Assembly (NCBI GenBank): GCA_037201625.1
Contig: JBBCGR010000003.1
Span: 1,302,001 to 1,366,000 of the forward strand
Reading direction: 5' to 3'
Length of the DNA: 64,000 nt
From: JAMXLO01 sp037201625
Lineage (GTDB): Bacteria > Pseudomonadota > Alphaproteobacteria > Acetobacterales > Acetobacteraceae
Positions within the stretch are counted from its first letter, which is position 1, and the number at the start of each line of letters is the position of its first letter. A program made the translations under genes and the position numbers. This document shows, one piece after another, positions 33,501 to 42,744 of the stretch. The notes under the pieces were generated by a model that did no database searches, had not been told where the DNA came from, and saw only the letters and a program-made list of their open reading frames with translations.

Positions 33501-34949
33501 ATGACTCCACCTACCGTCCTGGTCGCGGATGACGACCGATCGATCCGCACTGTACTGACCCAGGCACTGGGACGGTCGGGCTACCAGGTGCGCAGCACCG
33601 GGAATGCCGCGACGCTGTGGCGCTGGGTGGAGGACGGTGAGGGCGACCTCGTGATCACCGACGTGGTGATGCCCGACGAAAACGGCCTCGACCTCATTCC
33701 GCGTATCCGCAAGATCCGGCCCGACCTGCGCGTCGTGGTCATGAGCGCGCAGTCGACGCTGATCACCGCGGTGAAGGCGACGCAGCGCGGTGCGTTCGAA
33801 TACCTGCCCAAGCCGTTCGATCTGCAGGAACTGCTGTCGGTGGTGGGCCGCGCGCTCGCGGTGCCGTCCGAGCCCAGCGCCAGCGCGCCCGAGCCGCGCG
33901 ACGCCGATGAGCGGCTGCCGCTGATCGGCCGCAGCCCGGCGATGCAGGAGATCTACCGGACGATCGCCCGGCTCACCACCGCCGACCTGACGGTGATGAT
34001 CAACGGCGAATCGGGCACCGGCAAGGAACTGGTGGCGCGTGCGCTGCACGACTACGGCAAGCGCCGCGCCGGCCCGTTCGTCGCCATCAACATGGCGGCG
34101 ATCCCGCGCGAACTGATCGAGAGCGAGCTGTTCGGCCATGAGCGCGGCGCGTTCACCGGTGCCACCTCGCGCACCCAGGGCCGCTTCGAGCAGGCCAATG
34201 GCGGCTCGCTGTTCCTCGACGAGATCGGCGACATGCCGCCGGAGGCCCAGACGCGACTGCTGCGCGTGCTGCAGGAGGGTGAGTTCACCTCGGTCGGCGG
34301 CCGCCAGCCGATCAAGGCGAATGTGCGCATCATCGCCGCCACCCATCGCGACCTGCGCAACGCGATCCGCCAGGGGCTGTTCCGCGAGGACCTGTTCTAT
34401 CGGCTGAACGTGGTGCCGATCCGCCTGCCGCCGCTGCGCGAGCGGGTCGAGGATATCCCGCCGCTCGCCCGCCACTTCCTGGAGCGCGCGCAGGACGATG
34501 GGCTGCCGGCGAAGATGCTGGACCAGGGCGCGGTGGAGCAGCTCAAGCGCTATTCGTGGCCGGGCAACGTGCGCGAGCTGGAGAACCTGATGCGCCGGCT
34601 GGCGGCGCTGTGCCCGAGCGAGACGATCGGCGCCGACCAGATCGCCGCCGAACTGGTGGAGACCGCGCCGATGCAGCCGGAGGCGCCTGTCGCCGCCGGG
34701 CCGGAGCCGCTGGTCCGCGCGGTGGAGCGCCATATCCGCGACTTCCTCGCAGCCCATGACGGAGGCATGGCGCCCTCCGACATCTACGACCGGGTGATCG
34801 CCGAGGTGGAGCGGCCGCTGATCCGGCTGACGCTGGCGGCGACGCGCGGCAACCAGATCAAGGCGGCTGCCATGCTGGGCCTCAACCGCAACACGCTGCG
34901 CAAGAAGATCCGCGACCTCGACATCCCGGTGGTGCGAGGACTGATGTGA
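33501..34949 (+). CDS. ntrC: Nitrogen regulation response regulator NtrC
   Basis: 482-residue sigma-54 activator: a receiver domain with Asp54 in ITDVVMPDENG, an AAA+ domain with Walker A GESGTGKELVARALHD, the sigma-54-contacting loop ERGAFTGATSRT, Walker B SLFLDEIGDMPP and the R-finger region FREDLFYRLNVVPI, and a C-terminal Fis-type helix-turn-helix (NQIKAAAMLGLNRNTLRKKI). It activates nitrogen assimilation genes with RpoN. The stop overlaps the ntrY GTG start (GTGA). Confidence 0.97.
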   Translation: MTPPTVLVADDDRSIRTVLTQALGRSGYQVRSTGNAATLWRWVEDGEGDLVITDVVMPDENGLDLIPRIRKIRPDLRVVVMSAQSTLITAVKATQRGAFEYLPKPFDLQELLSVVGRALAVPSEPSASAPEPRDADERLPLIGRSPAMQEIYRTIARLTTADLTVMINGESGTGKELVARALHDYGKRRAGPFVAINMAAIPRELIESELFGHERGAFTGATSRTQGRFEQANGGSLFLDEIGDMPPEAQTRLLRVLQEGEFTSVGGRQPIKANVRIIAATHRDLRNAIRQGLFREDLFYRLNVVPIRLPPLRERVEDIPPLARHFLERAQDDGLPAKMLDQGAVEQLKRYSWPGNVRELENLMRRLAALCPSETIGADQIAAELVETAPMQPEAPVAAGPEPLVRAVERHIRDFLAAHDGGMAPSDIYDRVIAEVERPLIRLTLAATRGNQIKAAAMLGLNRNTLRKKIRDLDIPVVRGLM

Positions 34950-37192
34950 ATGTCGCGCCGCCGCGCGGGTCGCTGAGGCCCGAACCACCGGTCGAGGCGA
35001 CGCCCGAGGCCGAGGTTTCGCGGGTCCGCTCGCTGCTCGCGCGTATTGCCAACATCCTGCTGGGCAAGGCCGTCACCCTGGTGCTGGCGACGCTGGCCTT
35101 CGGGGTCGGTCTCGCCACCTTCATCATCCTGGCGCGCGGCAGCCCGCTCGGGCTCGATCCCGGCGTCGGCGTGGGCCTGGTGCTGGCCAACCTGACCGCG
35201 GTGCTGCTGCTGGTCTCGGTGCTGGCAGGCCGGCTGACGCGGGTCTGGGTCGAGCGCCGCCGCGGCTCGGCCGGCGCGCGCCTGCATGTCCGCCTCGTCC
35301 TGCTGTTCGGCGGCGTCGCGGTCGCCCCCGCCATCGTCGTCGCCTGCTTCGCCGTCGCATTCTTCCAGTTCGGCATCCAGGGCTGGTTCAACGATCCGGT
35401 CCGCCGCGCGGTCACCGAATCGCTGCAGGTCTCGCGCGGTTATCTCGACGAGCACCGCGACAACATCCGCGTCGTGGCGCTGGAGATGGCGAACGACCTG
35501 ACGCGCGCCGGGCAGTTCCTGAACGCCGATCCCTCGGTGTTCGTCGAGGTGCTGGGCGCGCAGACCACGCTGCGCGGGCTGACCGAGGCGGTGATCTATG
35601 AACCGCTGACCCGCCAGGTGCTGGCCGCGGCCGGGCTGTTCGCCGGCATGGGGCTGGAGCCGCCGCCCGATGCGGCGACCCAGCAGGCCCGCAGCGGCGA
35701 CGTCGTGGTGCTGGCGGCGGGCGATGGCACGCGCGTACAGGCGGTGGTGCGGCTCGATTCGACGCCGCCGCTGATGCTGATGATCGGCCGGCCGATCGAC
35801 CCGGCGATCCTCGATCACATGGCGCGCACCGAGCAGGCGGTCGCCGAATACCAGCGGCTGGACCAGAACCGCTCCTGGCTGCAGATCGCCTTCGCCTGGA
35901 TCTTCGCCATCGTGGCGCTGCTGGTGCTGCTGGCGGCGGTGGCGATCGGGCTGGTGCTGGCCAACCAGATCGCCCGTCCGATCGGCCGGCTGATCCTGGC
36001 CGCCGAACGCGTGCGCGGCGGCGATCTGAACGTGCGGGTGGCGGAGGCGCAGACCGGCGATGAACTCGCCGGCCTGTCGCGCGCGTTCAACCGCATGACC
36101 GGCCAGCTTGCCGCGCAGCGCGGCGAACTGATGGATGCCTACAGCCAGATCGACGAGCGCCGGCGCTTCACCGAGACGGTGCTGTCGGGCGTCTCGGCCG
36201 GGGTGATCGGGCTCGACGCGTCGGGCCGTATCGAGCTGCCCAATCGCGTCGCCGATGAGTTGCTGGGCATCGACCTCCTGTCGGCGGTCGGCCGCGAACT
36301 GGCGGACGTGGTGCCGGAATTCGCTGACCTGCTGCATGAGGCCGCAGCCTCGCCGGAGCGGGCGCGCACCGCAGAGATCCAGATCGGGCCGCCCACGCGG
36401 CGGCGCACGCTGCTGGTGCGCATCGGCGCCGACCTCTCGGCCGGCCGTACCGACGGCTTCGTCGTCACGTTCGACGACATCACCGAATTGCAGTCGGCGC
36501 AGCGCAAGGCGGCCTGGGCCGATGTGGCGCGGCGCATCGCGCACGAGATCAAGAACCCGCTGACGCCGATCCAGCTTGCGGCCGAGCGGCTGAAGCGGCG
36601 ATTCGCGCGCGAGATCACCTCGGATCCCGATACGTTCAGCATGTGCGCCGACACGATCATCCGCCATGTCGGCGATATCGGCCGCATGGTGGACGAGTTC
36701 TCCAGCTTCGCCCGCATGCCGCAGCCGGTGATCAAGCCCGAGGATGTAGGACGCATCGCGCGCGAGGTGCTGGTGCTGCAGAAGACGGCGCGGCCGCAGA
36801 TCACCTGGCGCAGCGACATCCCCGACAGCGGGCCGGTGGTGCCATGCGACCGGCGGCTGCTGAGCCAGGCGGTGACCAATCTTTTGCAGAACGCCGCCGA
36901 TGCGGTGGCAATGCGTGAGACCGCTGGCACAATCGGGCTGCGGGTGGAGTCGGGTGAGGACGATGTTCGCATCATCGTGACCGATGATGGCGTGGGGCTG
37001 CCACAGGAAGATCGTGCACGCCTGACAGAACCCTATGTAACACACAAGCCGAAGGGCACCGGATTGGGCCTCGCGATCGTCAAGAAGATCATGGAAGACC
37101 ACGGCGGACGACTGACGTTGGACGACCGGCCCGATGGCCCCGGCGCGATTGCCGCGCTGGTCCTGCCTGCGAGGGTGGCGGATGGCGTATGA
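34946..37192 (+). CDS. ntrY: Membrane sensor kinase NtrY
   Basis: 748 residues. The N-terminal membrane part holds about three hydrophobic helices within 30-150 (one is VALVLATLAF-like, followed by LGLDPGVGVGLVLANLTAVL), then a periplasmic or sensing region and another helix near 312-340. HAMP, PAS (about 390-510), HisKA with His533 in IAHEIKNPLTPIQLAAERL, and an ATPase domain ending with LTEPYVTHKPKGTGLGLAIV follow. It partners NtrX in nitrogen/redox and envelope control. GTG start at 34946 overlapping the ntrC stop; the 3' end overlaps ntrX by 11 nt. Confidence 0.95.
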   Translation: MNVAPPRGSLRPEPPVEATPEAEVSRVRSLLARIANILLGKAVTLVLATLAFGVGLATFIILARGSPLGLDPGVGVGLVLANLTAVLLLVSVLAGRLTRVWVERRRGSAGARLHVRLVLLFGGVAVAPAIVVACFAVAFFQFGIQGWFNDPVRRAVTESLQVSRGYLDEHRDNIRVVALEMANDLTRAGQFLNADPSVFVEVLGAQTTLRGLTEAVIYEPLTRQVLAAAGLFAGMGLEPPPDAATQQARSGDVVVLAAGDGTRVQAVVRLDSTPPLMLMIGRPIDPAILDHMARTEQAVAEYQRLDQNRSWLQIAFAWIFAIVALLVLLAAVAIGLVLANQIARPIGRLILAAERVRGGDLNVRVAEAQTGDELAGLSRAFNRMTGQLAAQRGELMDAYSQIDERRRFTETVLSGVSAGVIGLDASGRIELPNRVADELLGIDLLSAVGRELADVVPEFADLLHEAAASPERARTAEIQIGPPTRRRTLLVRIGADLSAGRTDGFVVTFDDITELQSAQRKAAWADVARRIAHEIKNPLTPIQLAAERLKRRFAREITSDPDTFSMCADTIIRHVGDIGRMVDEFSSFARMPQPVIKPEDVGRIAREVLVLQKTARPQITWRSDIPDSGPVVPCDRRLLSQAVTNLLQNAADAVAMRETAGTIGLRVESGEDDVRIIVTDDGVGLPQEDRARLTEPYVTHKPKGTGLGLAIVKKIMEDHGGRLTLDDRPDGPGAIAALVLPARVADGV

Positions 37193-38579
37193 CATCCTGA
37201 TCGTCGACGACGAGCCTGACATCCGGCTGCTGATCGACGGGATCCTGCGTGACGAAGGCTACGAGACGCGCGGCGCCGGCGACGCCGATGCGGCGATCGC
37301 GTCGTTCCGCGTCCGGCGGCCGTCGCTGGTGATTCTCGACGTGTGGCTGCAGGGCTCGCGCATGGATGGCCTCGCCCTGCTCGAGGCGTTCCACAGCGAA
37401 GAGCCGCAGGTGCCGGTGGCGATGATCTCCGGCCACGGCAATATCGAGATGGCGGTGCAGGCGATCCAGCAGGGCGCCTACGACTTCATCGAGAAGCCGT
37501 TCAAGTCCGACCGCCTGCTGCTGGTGGTGCGCCGCGCGCTGGAGGCGGCCGCGCTGGCACGCGAGAACGCCGAGTTGCGGTTGCGGGCTGGCCCGGAGAC
37601 GGTGCTCACCGGCGACAGTTCGGTGATCAGCGGCCTGCGCTCCGGCGTGGAGCGCGTCGCACCGACCGGCTCGCGCGTGCTGATCCAGGGGCCCGCGGGC
37701 AGCGGCAAGGAAGTGGTGGCGCGCATGGTGCACGCCCGCTCGCGCCGCGCCGATGGCCCGTTCGTGGTGCTGAACTGCGCGACGCTGGCGCCGGGCCGCT
37801 TCGAGGAGGAACTGTTCGGCCTGGAGGCCGGCACCGACCCGATCGCCCAGCCGCGCCGCGCCGGCGTGCTGGAGCGCGCGCATGGCGGCACGCTGCTGCT
37901 CGACGAAGTCTCCGACATGCCGCTGGAGACGCAGGGCAAGATCGTCCGCGCGCTACAGGATTCGACGTTCGAGCGGCTCGGCGGCTCGGCGCGGGTCAAG
38001 GTCGATGTGCGCGTGCTTTCCACCACCAACCGCGACCTGCAGACCGAGATCGGCGCCGGGCGGTTCCGCGAGGACCTGTACTACCGTCTCGCCGTGGTGC
38101 CGCTGAAGGTGCCCGCGTTGAAGGACCGCCGCGAGGACGTGCCCGCGCTGGCGCAGCATTTCATCGTCCGCTCGGCCGAATACTCGGGCATGCAGCCGCG
38201 CGAATTGTCGCCCGACACGCTGGCCGCTTTGCAGGCCTATGACTGGCCGGGCAACGTGCGGCAGTTGCGCAACCTGATGGATTGGCTGCTGATCATGGCG
38301 CCCGGCGGCGCCGCCGATCCCATTCGTGCCGAGATGCTGCCGCCGGAGATCGGCGCCAACGCGCCGGCGCTGCTGAACATCGATCCGACCGCCGACATCA
38401 TGGGCCTGCCGCTGCGCGAGGCGCGCGACCTGTTCGAGACGCAGTATCTGCAGGCGCAGTTGCTGCGCTTCGGCGGCAATATCAGCCGCACCGCGCAGTT
38501 CGTGGGGATGGAGCGCAGTGCGCTGCACCGCAAGCTGAAGCAGTTGGGCGTGAACTCCGACGAGAAGGTGGGCGGGTAG
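37182..38579 (+). CDS. ntrX: Response regulator NtrX
   Basis: 465 residues: a receiver with Asp53 in VILDVWLQGSRMDG, an AAA+ domain with Walker A GPAGSGKEVVARMVHAR and Walker B LLLDEVSDMP, and a C-terminal Fis-type helix (GGNISRTAQFVGMERSALHR). The sigma-54-contacting GAFTGA loop of NtrC is replaced by GLEAGTDPIAQPRRAGVLE, a known property of alphaproteobacterial NtrX, so it probably does not act as a classical sigma-54 activator. The ATG at 37182 gives MAYDILIVDDEPDIR. Last gene of the dusB-ntrBCYX unit. Confidence 0.95.
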   Translation: MAYDILIVDDEPDIRLLIDGILRDEGYETRGAGDADAAIASFRVRRPSLVILDVWLQGSRMDGLALLEAFHSEEPQVPVAMISGHGNIEMAVQAIQQGAYDFIEKPFKSDRLLLVVRRALEAAALARENAELRLRAGPETVLTGDSSVISGLRSGVERVAPTGSRVLIQGPAGSGKEVVARMVHARSRRADGPFVVLNCATLAPGRFEEELFGLEAGTDPIAQPRRAGVLERAHGGTLLLDEVSDMPLETQGKIVRALQDSTFERLGGSARVKVDVRVLSTTNRDLQTEIGAGRFREDLYYRLAVVPLKVPALKDRREDVPALAQHFIVRSAEYSGMQPRELSPDTLAALQAYDWPGNVRQLRNLMDWLLIMAPGGAADPIRAEMLPPEIGANAPALLNIDPTADIMGLPLREARDLFETQYLQAQLLRFGGNISRTAQFVGMERSALHRKLKQLGVNSDEKVGG

Positions 38580-38612
38580 CGGCGGCGTCTGCTCCGCCCG
38601 ATACAGCGGGCG

Positions 38613-39569
38613 TCAATACAAGCAGAACACGTGCACGGTCGCGCGGCGGGCGGTGTCGAGTGCCTGCTCGGTGGGCGCGGGCTGGGCGTCGCCGTCGGCA
38701 CGCTCCTGGCGCAGCAGCGCCGTCAGCGGCTGCGAGCCGGGACCGATCACCATGCCGGACGCCGGGATGGCGGCGCGGACCGCATGCAGCTTCGTGCTAT
38801 CCACCATGCCGCGCACGATGCCCACCACGGTGCCGTTGCGCGGATCGAGCATCGGGCCGCCGCTGAACCCATGCCCGACTGCCGGTGCCGCGGCCCAGAT
38901 CACTTTGCGCGGGTCGGTCAACTCGACGGGGGCCGGCTGGAACAGCGCGTTCTGCAGATCGCCCCAGGTCTCCGTCGGCACCAGCGGGCCGCCGGACGCT
39001 GGGTAGCCGAGCACGAACAGCCGCCCGCCCGCGCCGGCCGGACGACCGATGGCGAGCAGGGCAGGGGGGCGCGTCGACGGCGCGCGCAACACCGCGATGT
39101 CCTGTGTCGCGTCGATCGCCAGCGTCTGCACCTGCGTGGGTTTCACCCATTGCGAGGCGATGCGTGTCTGCGCACAGCCGGTCACGACATGGGCGGCGGT
39201 CAGCAGGGTGCCATCCGAGGCGACGAAGAAGCCGGTACCGGTGACGCCGGCGCCCTTGCGTTCCGCGCCGGGCGGCGGGCGCTCGGGATAGACCACGCGC
39301 GGCAGCGTCCCGGCCTGCGGCGGCGGCGCGAGCCGCGGCATCTCGGCCGGCGGCATGGCGGGCGGCTGCAAGGCGGGGGGCGGCAGGACGGCGGGCGGTG
39401 CGAGGGAAGGCGGCGCGGGAGCCGCCACGCGGGGCTGGACCGGCGGTGCGGGAGCAGCGACGGGGGCCGGCGGTTCGGTCTCGCGCGAGGCCAGCAAGAT
39501 GTACACGCCTTCGCCGGCGATGGTGAAACCCAGCGCGAGGCCGATCAGGTTGGCGACCCAGGGCGGCAT
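38613..39569 (-). CDS. Trypsin-like serine protease with proline-rich stalk
   Basis: 318 residues. A single N-terminal membrane anchor (LIGLALGFTIAGEGVYILLA) is followed by a Pro/Ala-rich linker at about 35-85 and an S1-type protease domain. The catalytic triad is visible: His in TLLTAAHVVTGC, Asp in ATQDIAVLRA and Ser in VGHGFSGGPML. No PDZ domain is present, so it is not a DegP-type enzyme; it resembles anchored V8/trypsin-like periplasmic proteases. The end (TVHVFCLY) has a late Cys that could pair with the one after the His. It is convergent with ntrX (33-nt gap). Confidence 0.87.
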   Translation of the reverse strand: MPPWVANLIGLALGFTIAGEGVYILLASRETEPPAPVAAPAPPVQPRVAAPAPPSLAPPAVLPPPALQPPAMPPAEMPRLAPPPQAGTLPRVVYPERPPPGAERKGAGVTGTGFFVASDGTLLTAAHVVTGCAQTRIASQWVKPTQVQTLAIDATQDIAVLRAPSTRPPALLAIGRPAGAGGRLFVLGYPASGGPLVPTETWGDLQNALFQPAPVELTDPRKVIWAAAPAVGHGFSGGPMLDPRNGTVVGIVRGMVDSTKLHAVRAAIPASGMVIGPGSQPLTALLRQERADGDAQPAPTEQALDTARRATVHVFCLY

Positions 39570-39684
39570 GCTGACAGGAACACCGGCAACAGTTGCGCTG
39601 CGTTTGCAAGCCAGAAGTTTCGGGTGACTGCCGCGATGCGCGCGCTTCTGCTACGCTGGCGGCGCTGGCCGGATGGAGGGTGCG

Positions 39685-40485
39685 ATGGACGCGTTGCCGG
39701 AACGGGGTTTCTCACTGGGGCGGGCCGAACGGCTGCGCATCCGCGCGGGCGGCTTCACCGGGCCGACCTCCGGTCTCGCGCCCGGCAACGTGCAGGCCAA
39801 CCTGGTCGTGCTGCCGAAGGCGCTGGCCAACGACTTCCTGCGCTTCGCCCAGGCCAATCCGAAACCCTGTCCGGTGCTCGGCGTGTCGGAACCGGGCGAT
39901 CCCGGGTTTCCGACGCTGGGCCAGGACCTCGATATCCGCACCGACCTGCCGCGCTACCGCGTGTGGCGGCACGGCGAACTCGTCGAGGAGCCGACCGATA
40001 TCAGCCATGTCTGGCGAGACGATCTGGTGAGCTTCGCGATCGGCTGCTCGTTCTCCTTCGAGGAGGCGCTGGTCGAGGACGGCATCGAGGTGCGCCACAT
40101 CGCCTGCGGCTCCAACGTGCCGATGTACCGCACCAACATCCCCTGCGTGCCGGCGGGTGTGTTCCACGGCCCGCTGGTGGTCTCGATGCGGCCGCTCAAG
40201 CCGGCGGATGCGATCCGCGCGGTGCAGATCACCTCGCGCTTTCCCTCGGTGCACGGCGCGCCGGTGCATCTCGGCATGCCGGAACAGATCGGCATCGCCG
40301 ACATCGGCAAGCCCGACTATGGCGACGCGGTGCCGATCGCGCCCGGCGAGTTGCCAGTGTTCTGGGCCTGTGGCGTGACGCCGCAGGCGGCGGTGGCGGC
40401 GGTGAAGCCGGAGTTCTGCATCACCCACGCTCCGGGTTCCATGCTGATCACCGACCTGCGCAACACCAAGCTGGCGGCACTTTGA
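39685..40485 (+). CDS. DUF1445 / D-glutamate cyclase N-terminal-family protein (putative hydro-lyase)
   Basis: 266 residues. Recognised as DUF1445 (putative hydro-lyase) by the segments GNVQANLVVLPKALANDFLR, LGVSEPGDPGFPTLGQDLDI, RTDLPRYRVWRHGEL, VSFAIGCSFSFEEALVEDGI, RHIACGSNVPMYRTNIPC and ITHAPGSMLITDLRN. In animals this family is fused to a DUF4392 domain in D-glutamate cyclase (DGLUCY), which makes 5-oxo-D-proline from D-Glu. Here the DUF4392-type partner is the next gene, 68 nt downstream. The start at 39685 (MDALPERGFSLGR) follows GGAGGG; an in-frame ATG at 39673 is less likely. Activity of the bacterial protein alone is not established by sequence. Confidence 0.88.
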   Translation: MDALPERGFSLGRAERLRIRAGGFTGPTSGLAPGNVQANLVVLPKALANDFLRFAQANPKPCPVLGVSEPGDPGFPTLGQDLDIRTDLPRYRVWRHGELVEEPTDISHVWRDDLVSFAIGCSFSFEEALVEDGIEVRHIACGSNVPMYRTNIPCVPAGVFHGPLVVSMRPLKPADAIRAVQITSRFPSVHGAPVHLGMPEQIGIADIGKPDYGDAVPIAPGELPVFWACGVTPQAAVAAVKPEFCITHAPGSMLITDLRNTKLAAL

Positions 40486-40553
40486 CCGGACCGGGGCATC
40501 AGCGATGAACAGCGAAAGCACCCGCGGCAGCGCGGCACGCGCGGCGGCTTCCC

Positions 40554-41447
40554 ATGCTTGATGCCGCGGATCGCATCGAGGACCTGATCCAGGAAGAGGT
40601 CGGCCGCAACATGGAGGGCCTGTTCGCGGCCTCCAAGGGCGGGCTGTGGCGGGCGGCCAGCGCGATCGCCGCACTGCCCGAGCCGAAGGTCGGCATCATC
40701 ACCGGATTCTATGTCCCGGCCGGCAACCCGCCGGCGGGGGAGACGGATGGGCCGCTCGGCTCCGCGCTGCTCGCTGGTGCGCTGCGCGCCGTCGGCGTGC
40801 CCTGCCGCATGGTCACCGACGAGCCCTGCCGGGGCGCCTGCGCGGCGGCGCTGAAAGGCACCGATGTCGCGCTCGATGTCGTGCCGCTCGGCGGCTCGGT
40901 GGACGATGTGGTGGCGCTGTGGCGGCAGGCGGGCATCACCCATGCCGTGTCGATCGAGCGCTGTGGCCGCAGCGCCGATGGCATCCCGCGCAACATGCGC
41001 GGTGTGGACATCAGCGCCTTCACCACGCCGCTGGACGACCTGTTCCTTGCCGGTCCCTGGCTCCGCATCGCCGTCGGCGACGGCGGCAACGAGATCGGCA
41101 TGGGCTCGGTGCCGCACTCGCTGACCGGCGCCTTCGTGGCGCATGGCGAGGACATTGCCTGCGTCACGCCGTGCGACCATCTGATCGTGGCCGGCGTATC
41201 GAACTGGGGCGCCTATGGGCTGATCGGCGCGCTGGCGCTGATCCGCAAGACCTGGCGCGTGACGCTGACCGATTGGCTCGATCCGGCGCGCGACGGGGCC
41301 ATCCTGCGGACGATGATCGAGGAAGGCCCGGCGGTGGACGGCGTGACCGGCGAGCGCAAGCCGTCGGTGGACAGCCTGCCGGCGGAAGTCCACCACGCCA
41401 AGCTGCGCGCCATCCGCGCAGTGGTGGAGGACTATGCGGTATCGTGA
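40554..41447 (+). CDS. DUF4392 / D-glutamate cyclase C-terminal-like protein
   Basis: 297 residues. The segments GLFAASKGGLWRAASAIA, GIITGFYVPAGNPPAGETDG, ALLAGALRAVGVPCRMVTDE, SIERCGRSADGIPRNMRGVD, RIAVGDGGNEIGMGSVPH and LIVAGVSNWGAYGLIGALAL mark the DUF4392 (GLUCM-like C-terminal) family. It is the second half of animal D-glutamate cyclase, here as a separate protein. It should interact with, or act in sequence with, the DUF1445 product to dehydrate or cyclise D-glutamate; this is inferred from the fusion. The stop overlaps the MurL start by 14 nt in another frame, which implies coupled translation. Confidence 0.88.
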   Translation: MLDAADRIEDLIQEEVGRNMEGLFAASKGGLWRAASAIAALPEPKVGIITGFYVPAGNPPAGETDGPLGSALLAGALRAVGVPCRMVTDEPCRGACAAALKGTDVALDVVPLGGSVDDVVALWRQAGITHAVSIERCGRSADGIPRNMRGVDISAFTTPLDDLFLAGPWLRIAVGDGGNEIGMGSVPHSLTGAFVAHGEDIACVTPCDHLIVAGVSNWGAYGLIGALALIRKTWRVTLTDWLDPARDGAILRTMIEEGPAVDGVTGERKPSVDSLPAEVHHAKLRAIRAVVEDYAVS

Positions 41448-42744
41448 GTTCGTCTGCGACGCGTACCGGTTCGCGCCCGACAGTGGCACCCTGTCGCTGC
41501 ACTACTCGTTCGACGGCGGACCGCGCTTCGAGGAGCGAATCGTGTTCCCGGCGGCGACGCGGACGCTGTCTGCGCCGGAAGCCGAAGCGCTGGACCGCAT
41601 CTTCCGCCTGCTGCTGCTGGCCTGCGGCGTCAGCTACTACAAGGCGTTCGCGCCGCCGCGCATAAGCTGCGCCGCCTTTCCGTTGGACGCCGCGACGGCG
41701 GCATTCTTTACCGCGTTCTACACCAAGGGCCTGGGTGAGTTCGCCTGGCGCAACGGCATCGATCTCGGCGGCCTGACATTCGGTGGGAATGCGGCCGATG
41801 TGACCGCGCCGCCGGCCGATGCGGTGGTGCTCGACCTGCCGCGGCGCACCTGCGTGCCGGTCGGCGGCGGCAAGGATTCCATCGTCACGATCGAATGCCT
41901 GAAGGCGGCCGGCGAACCCATGGTGCTGTTCGAACTCGGTAGCGCCACACCGATCGAGGCCACCATCGCCCAGGCGGGACTGCCGGCGATCCGCGTGACG
42001 CGTCGCCTGGATCCCGCGTTGTTCGCGCTGAACGAGGCGGGTGCGCTGAACGGGCACGTACCGATCACCGGCATCCTCAGCATGATCGTGCTGGCCTGCG
42101 CGGTGCTGCACGGCTTCGACACCATCGCGATGTCGAACGAGCATTCCGCCAGTGCGCCGAACATCGCTGACGTGAACCACCAGTACAGCAAGTCGTTCGA
42201 GTTCGAGCAGGCCCTTAGCCACCACCTCGATCGGCACGTGGTGCGGGGCGTACGCTATTTCTCGTTGCTGCGGCCGCTGTCCGAGGTGGCGATCGCGCGG
42301 CGCTTCGCGCGGCATGCCGGCTATTTCCCGATATTCCGCAGTTGCAACACCGCGTTCCGCCAGGCGGTGGAGCGGCGCGGCACCAACTGGTGCTGCGACT
42401 GCCCGAAATGCCGCTTCGTGTTCCTGGCGCTGGCGCCGTTCGTCGAGCGGCAGCGCCTGGTGCAGACCTTCGGCCGCGACATGCTGGACGATCCCGCGCA
42501 GATCGACGGTTTCGCCGAACTCTGCGGGCTGCAGCGGCACAAGCCGTTCGAGTGCGTGGGCGAGGTGGAAGAGAGCGCCGCCGTGCTGACGCATCTCGCG
42601 GCGATGGCGGAATGGCGGGAGCATGCGGTGGTGCGGGCGCTGGCGCCGCGGCTGCCACAGGGCAATTTCGCGTCGTTGTTCGCGTCGCGCGGCCCGCACC
42701 TCGTGCCCGCGCGCTACCTGGCCATGCTCGATGCGTGTGGATGA
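41434..42744 (+). CDS. murL: UDP-MurNAc-L-Ala-L-Glu epimerase MurL
   Basis: 436 residues. MurL epimerises the terminal L-Glu of UDP-MurNAc-L-Ala-L-Glu to D-Glu in an ATP-dependent way, replacing glutamate racemase in peptidoglycan synthesis. Seen: RTCVPVGGGKDSIVTIECLK, a PP-loop-like nucleotide site; FDTIAMSNEHSASAPNIADV; RYFSLLRPLSEVAIARRFAR; and NWCCDCPKCRFVFLALAPF with a Cys-rich knuckle. The name comes from these family features and from its place directly before a MurD2-type ligase. Start at 41434 inside the upstream gene's end; murD2 starts 14 nt before its stop. Confidence 0.9.
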   Translation: MRYREFVCDAYRFAPDSGTLSLHYSFDGGPRFEERIVFPAATRTLSAPEAEALDRIFRLLLLACGVSYYKAFAPPRISCAAFPLDAATAAFFTAFYTKGLGEFAWRNGIDLGGLTFGGNAADVTAPPADAVVLDLPRRTCVPVGGGKDSIVTIECLKAAGEPMVLFELGSATPIEATIAQAGLPAIRVTRRLDPALFALNEAGALNGHVPITGILSMIVLACAVLHGFDTIAMSNEHSASAPNIADVNHQYSKSFEFEQALSHHLDRHVVRGVRYFSLLRPLSEVAIARRFARHAGYFPIFRSCNTAFRQAVERRGTNWCCDCPKCRFVFLALAPFVERQRLVQTFGRDMLDDPAQIDGFAELCGLQRHKPFECVGEVEESAAVLTHLAAMAEWREHAVVRALAPRLPQGNFASLFASRGPHLVPARYLAMLDACG

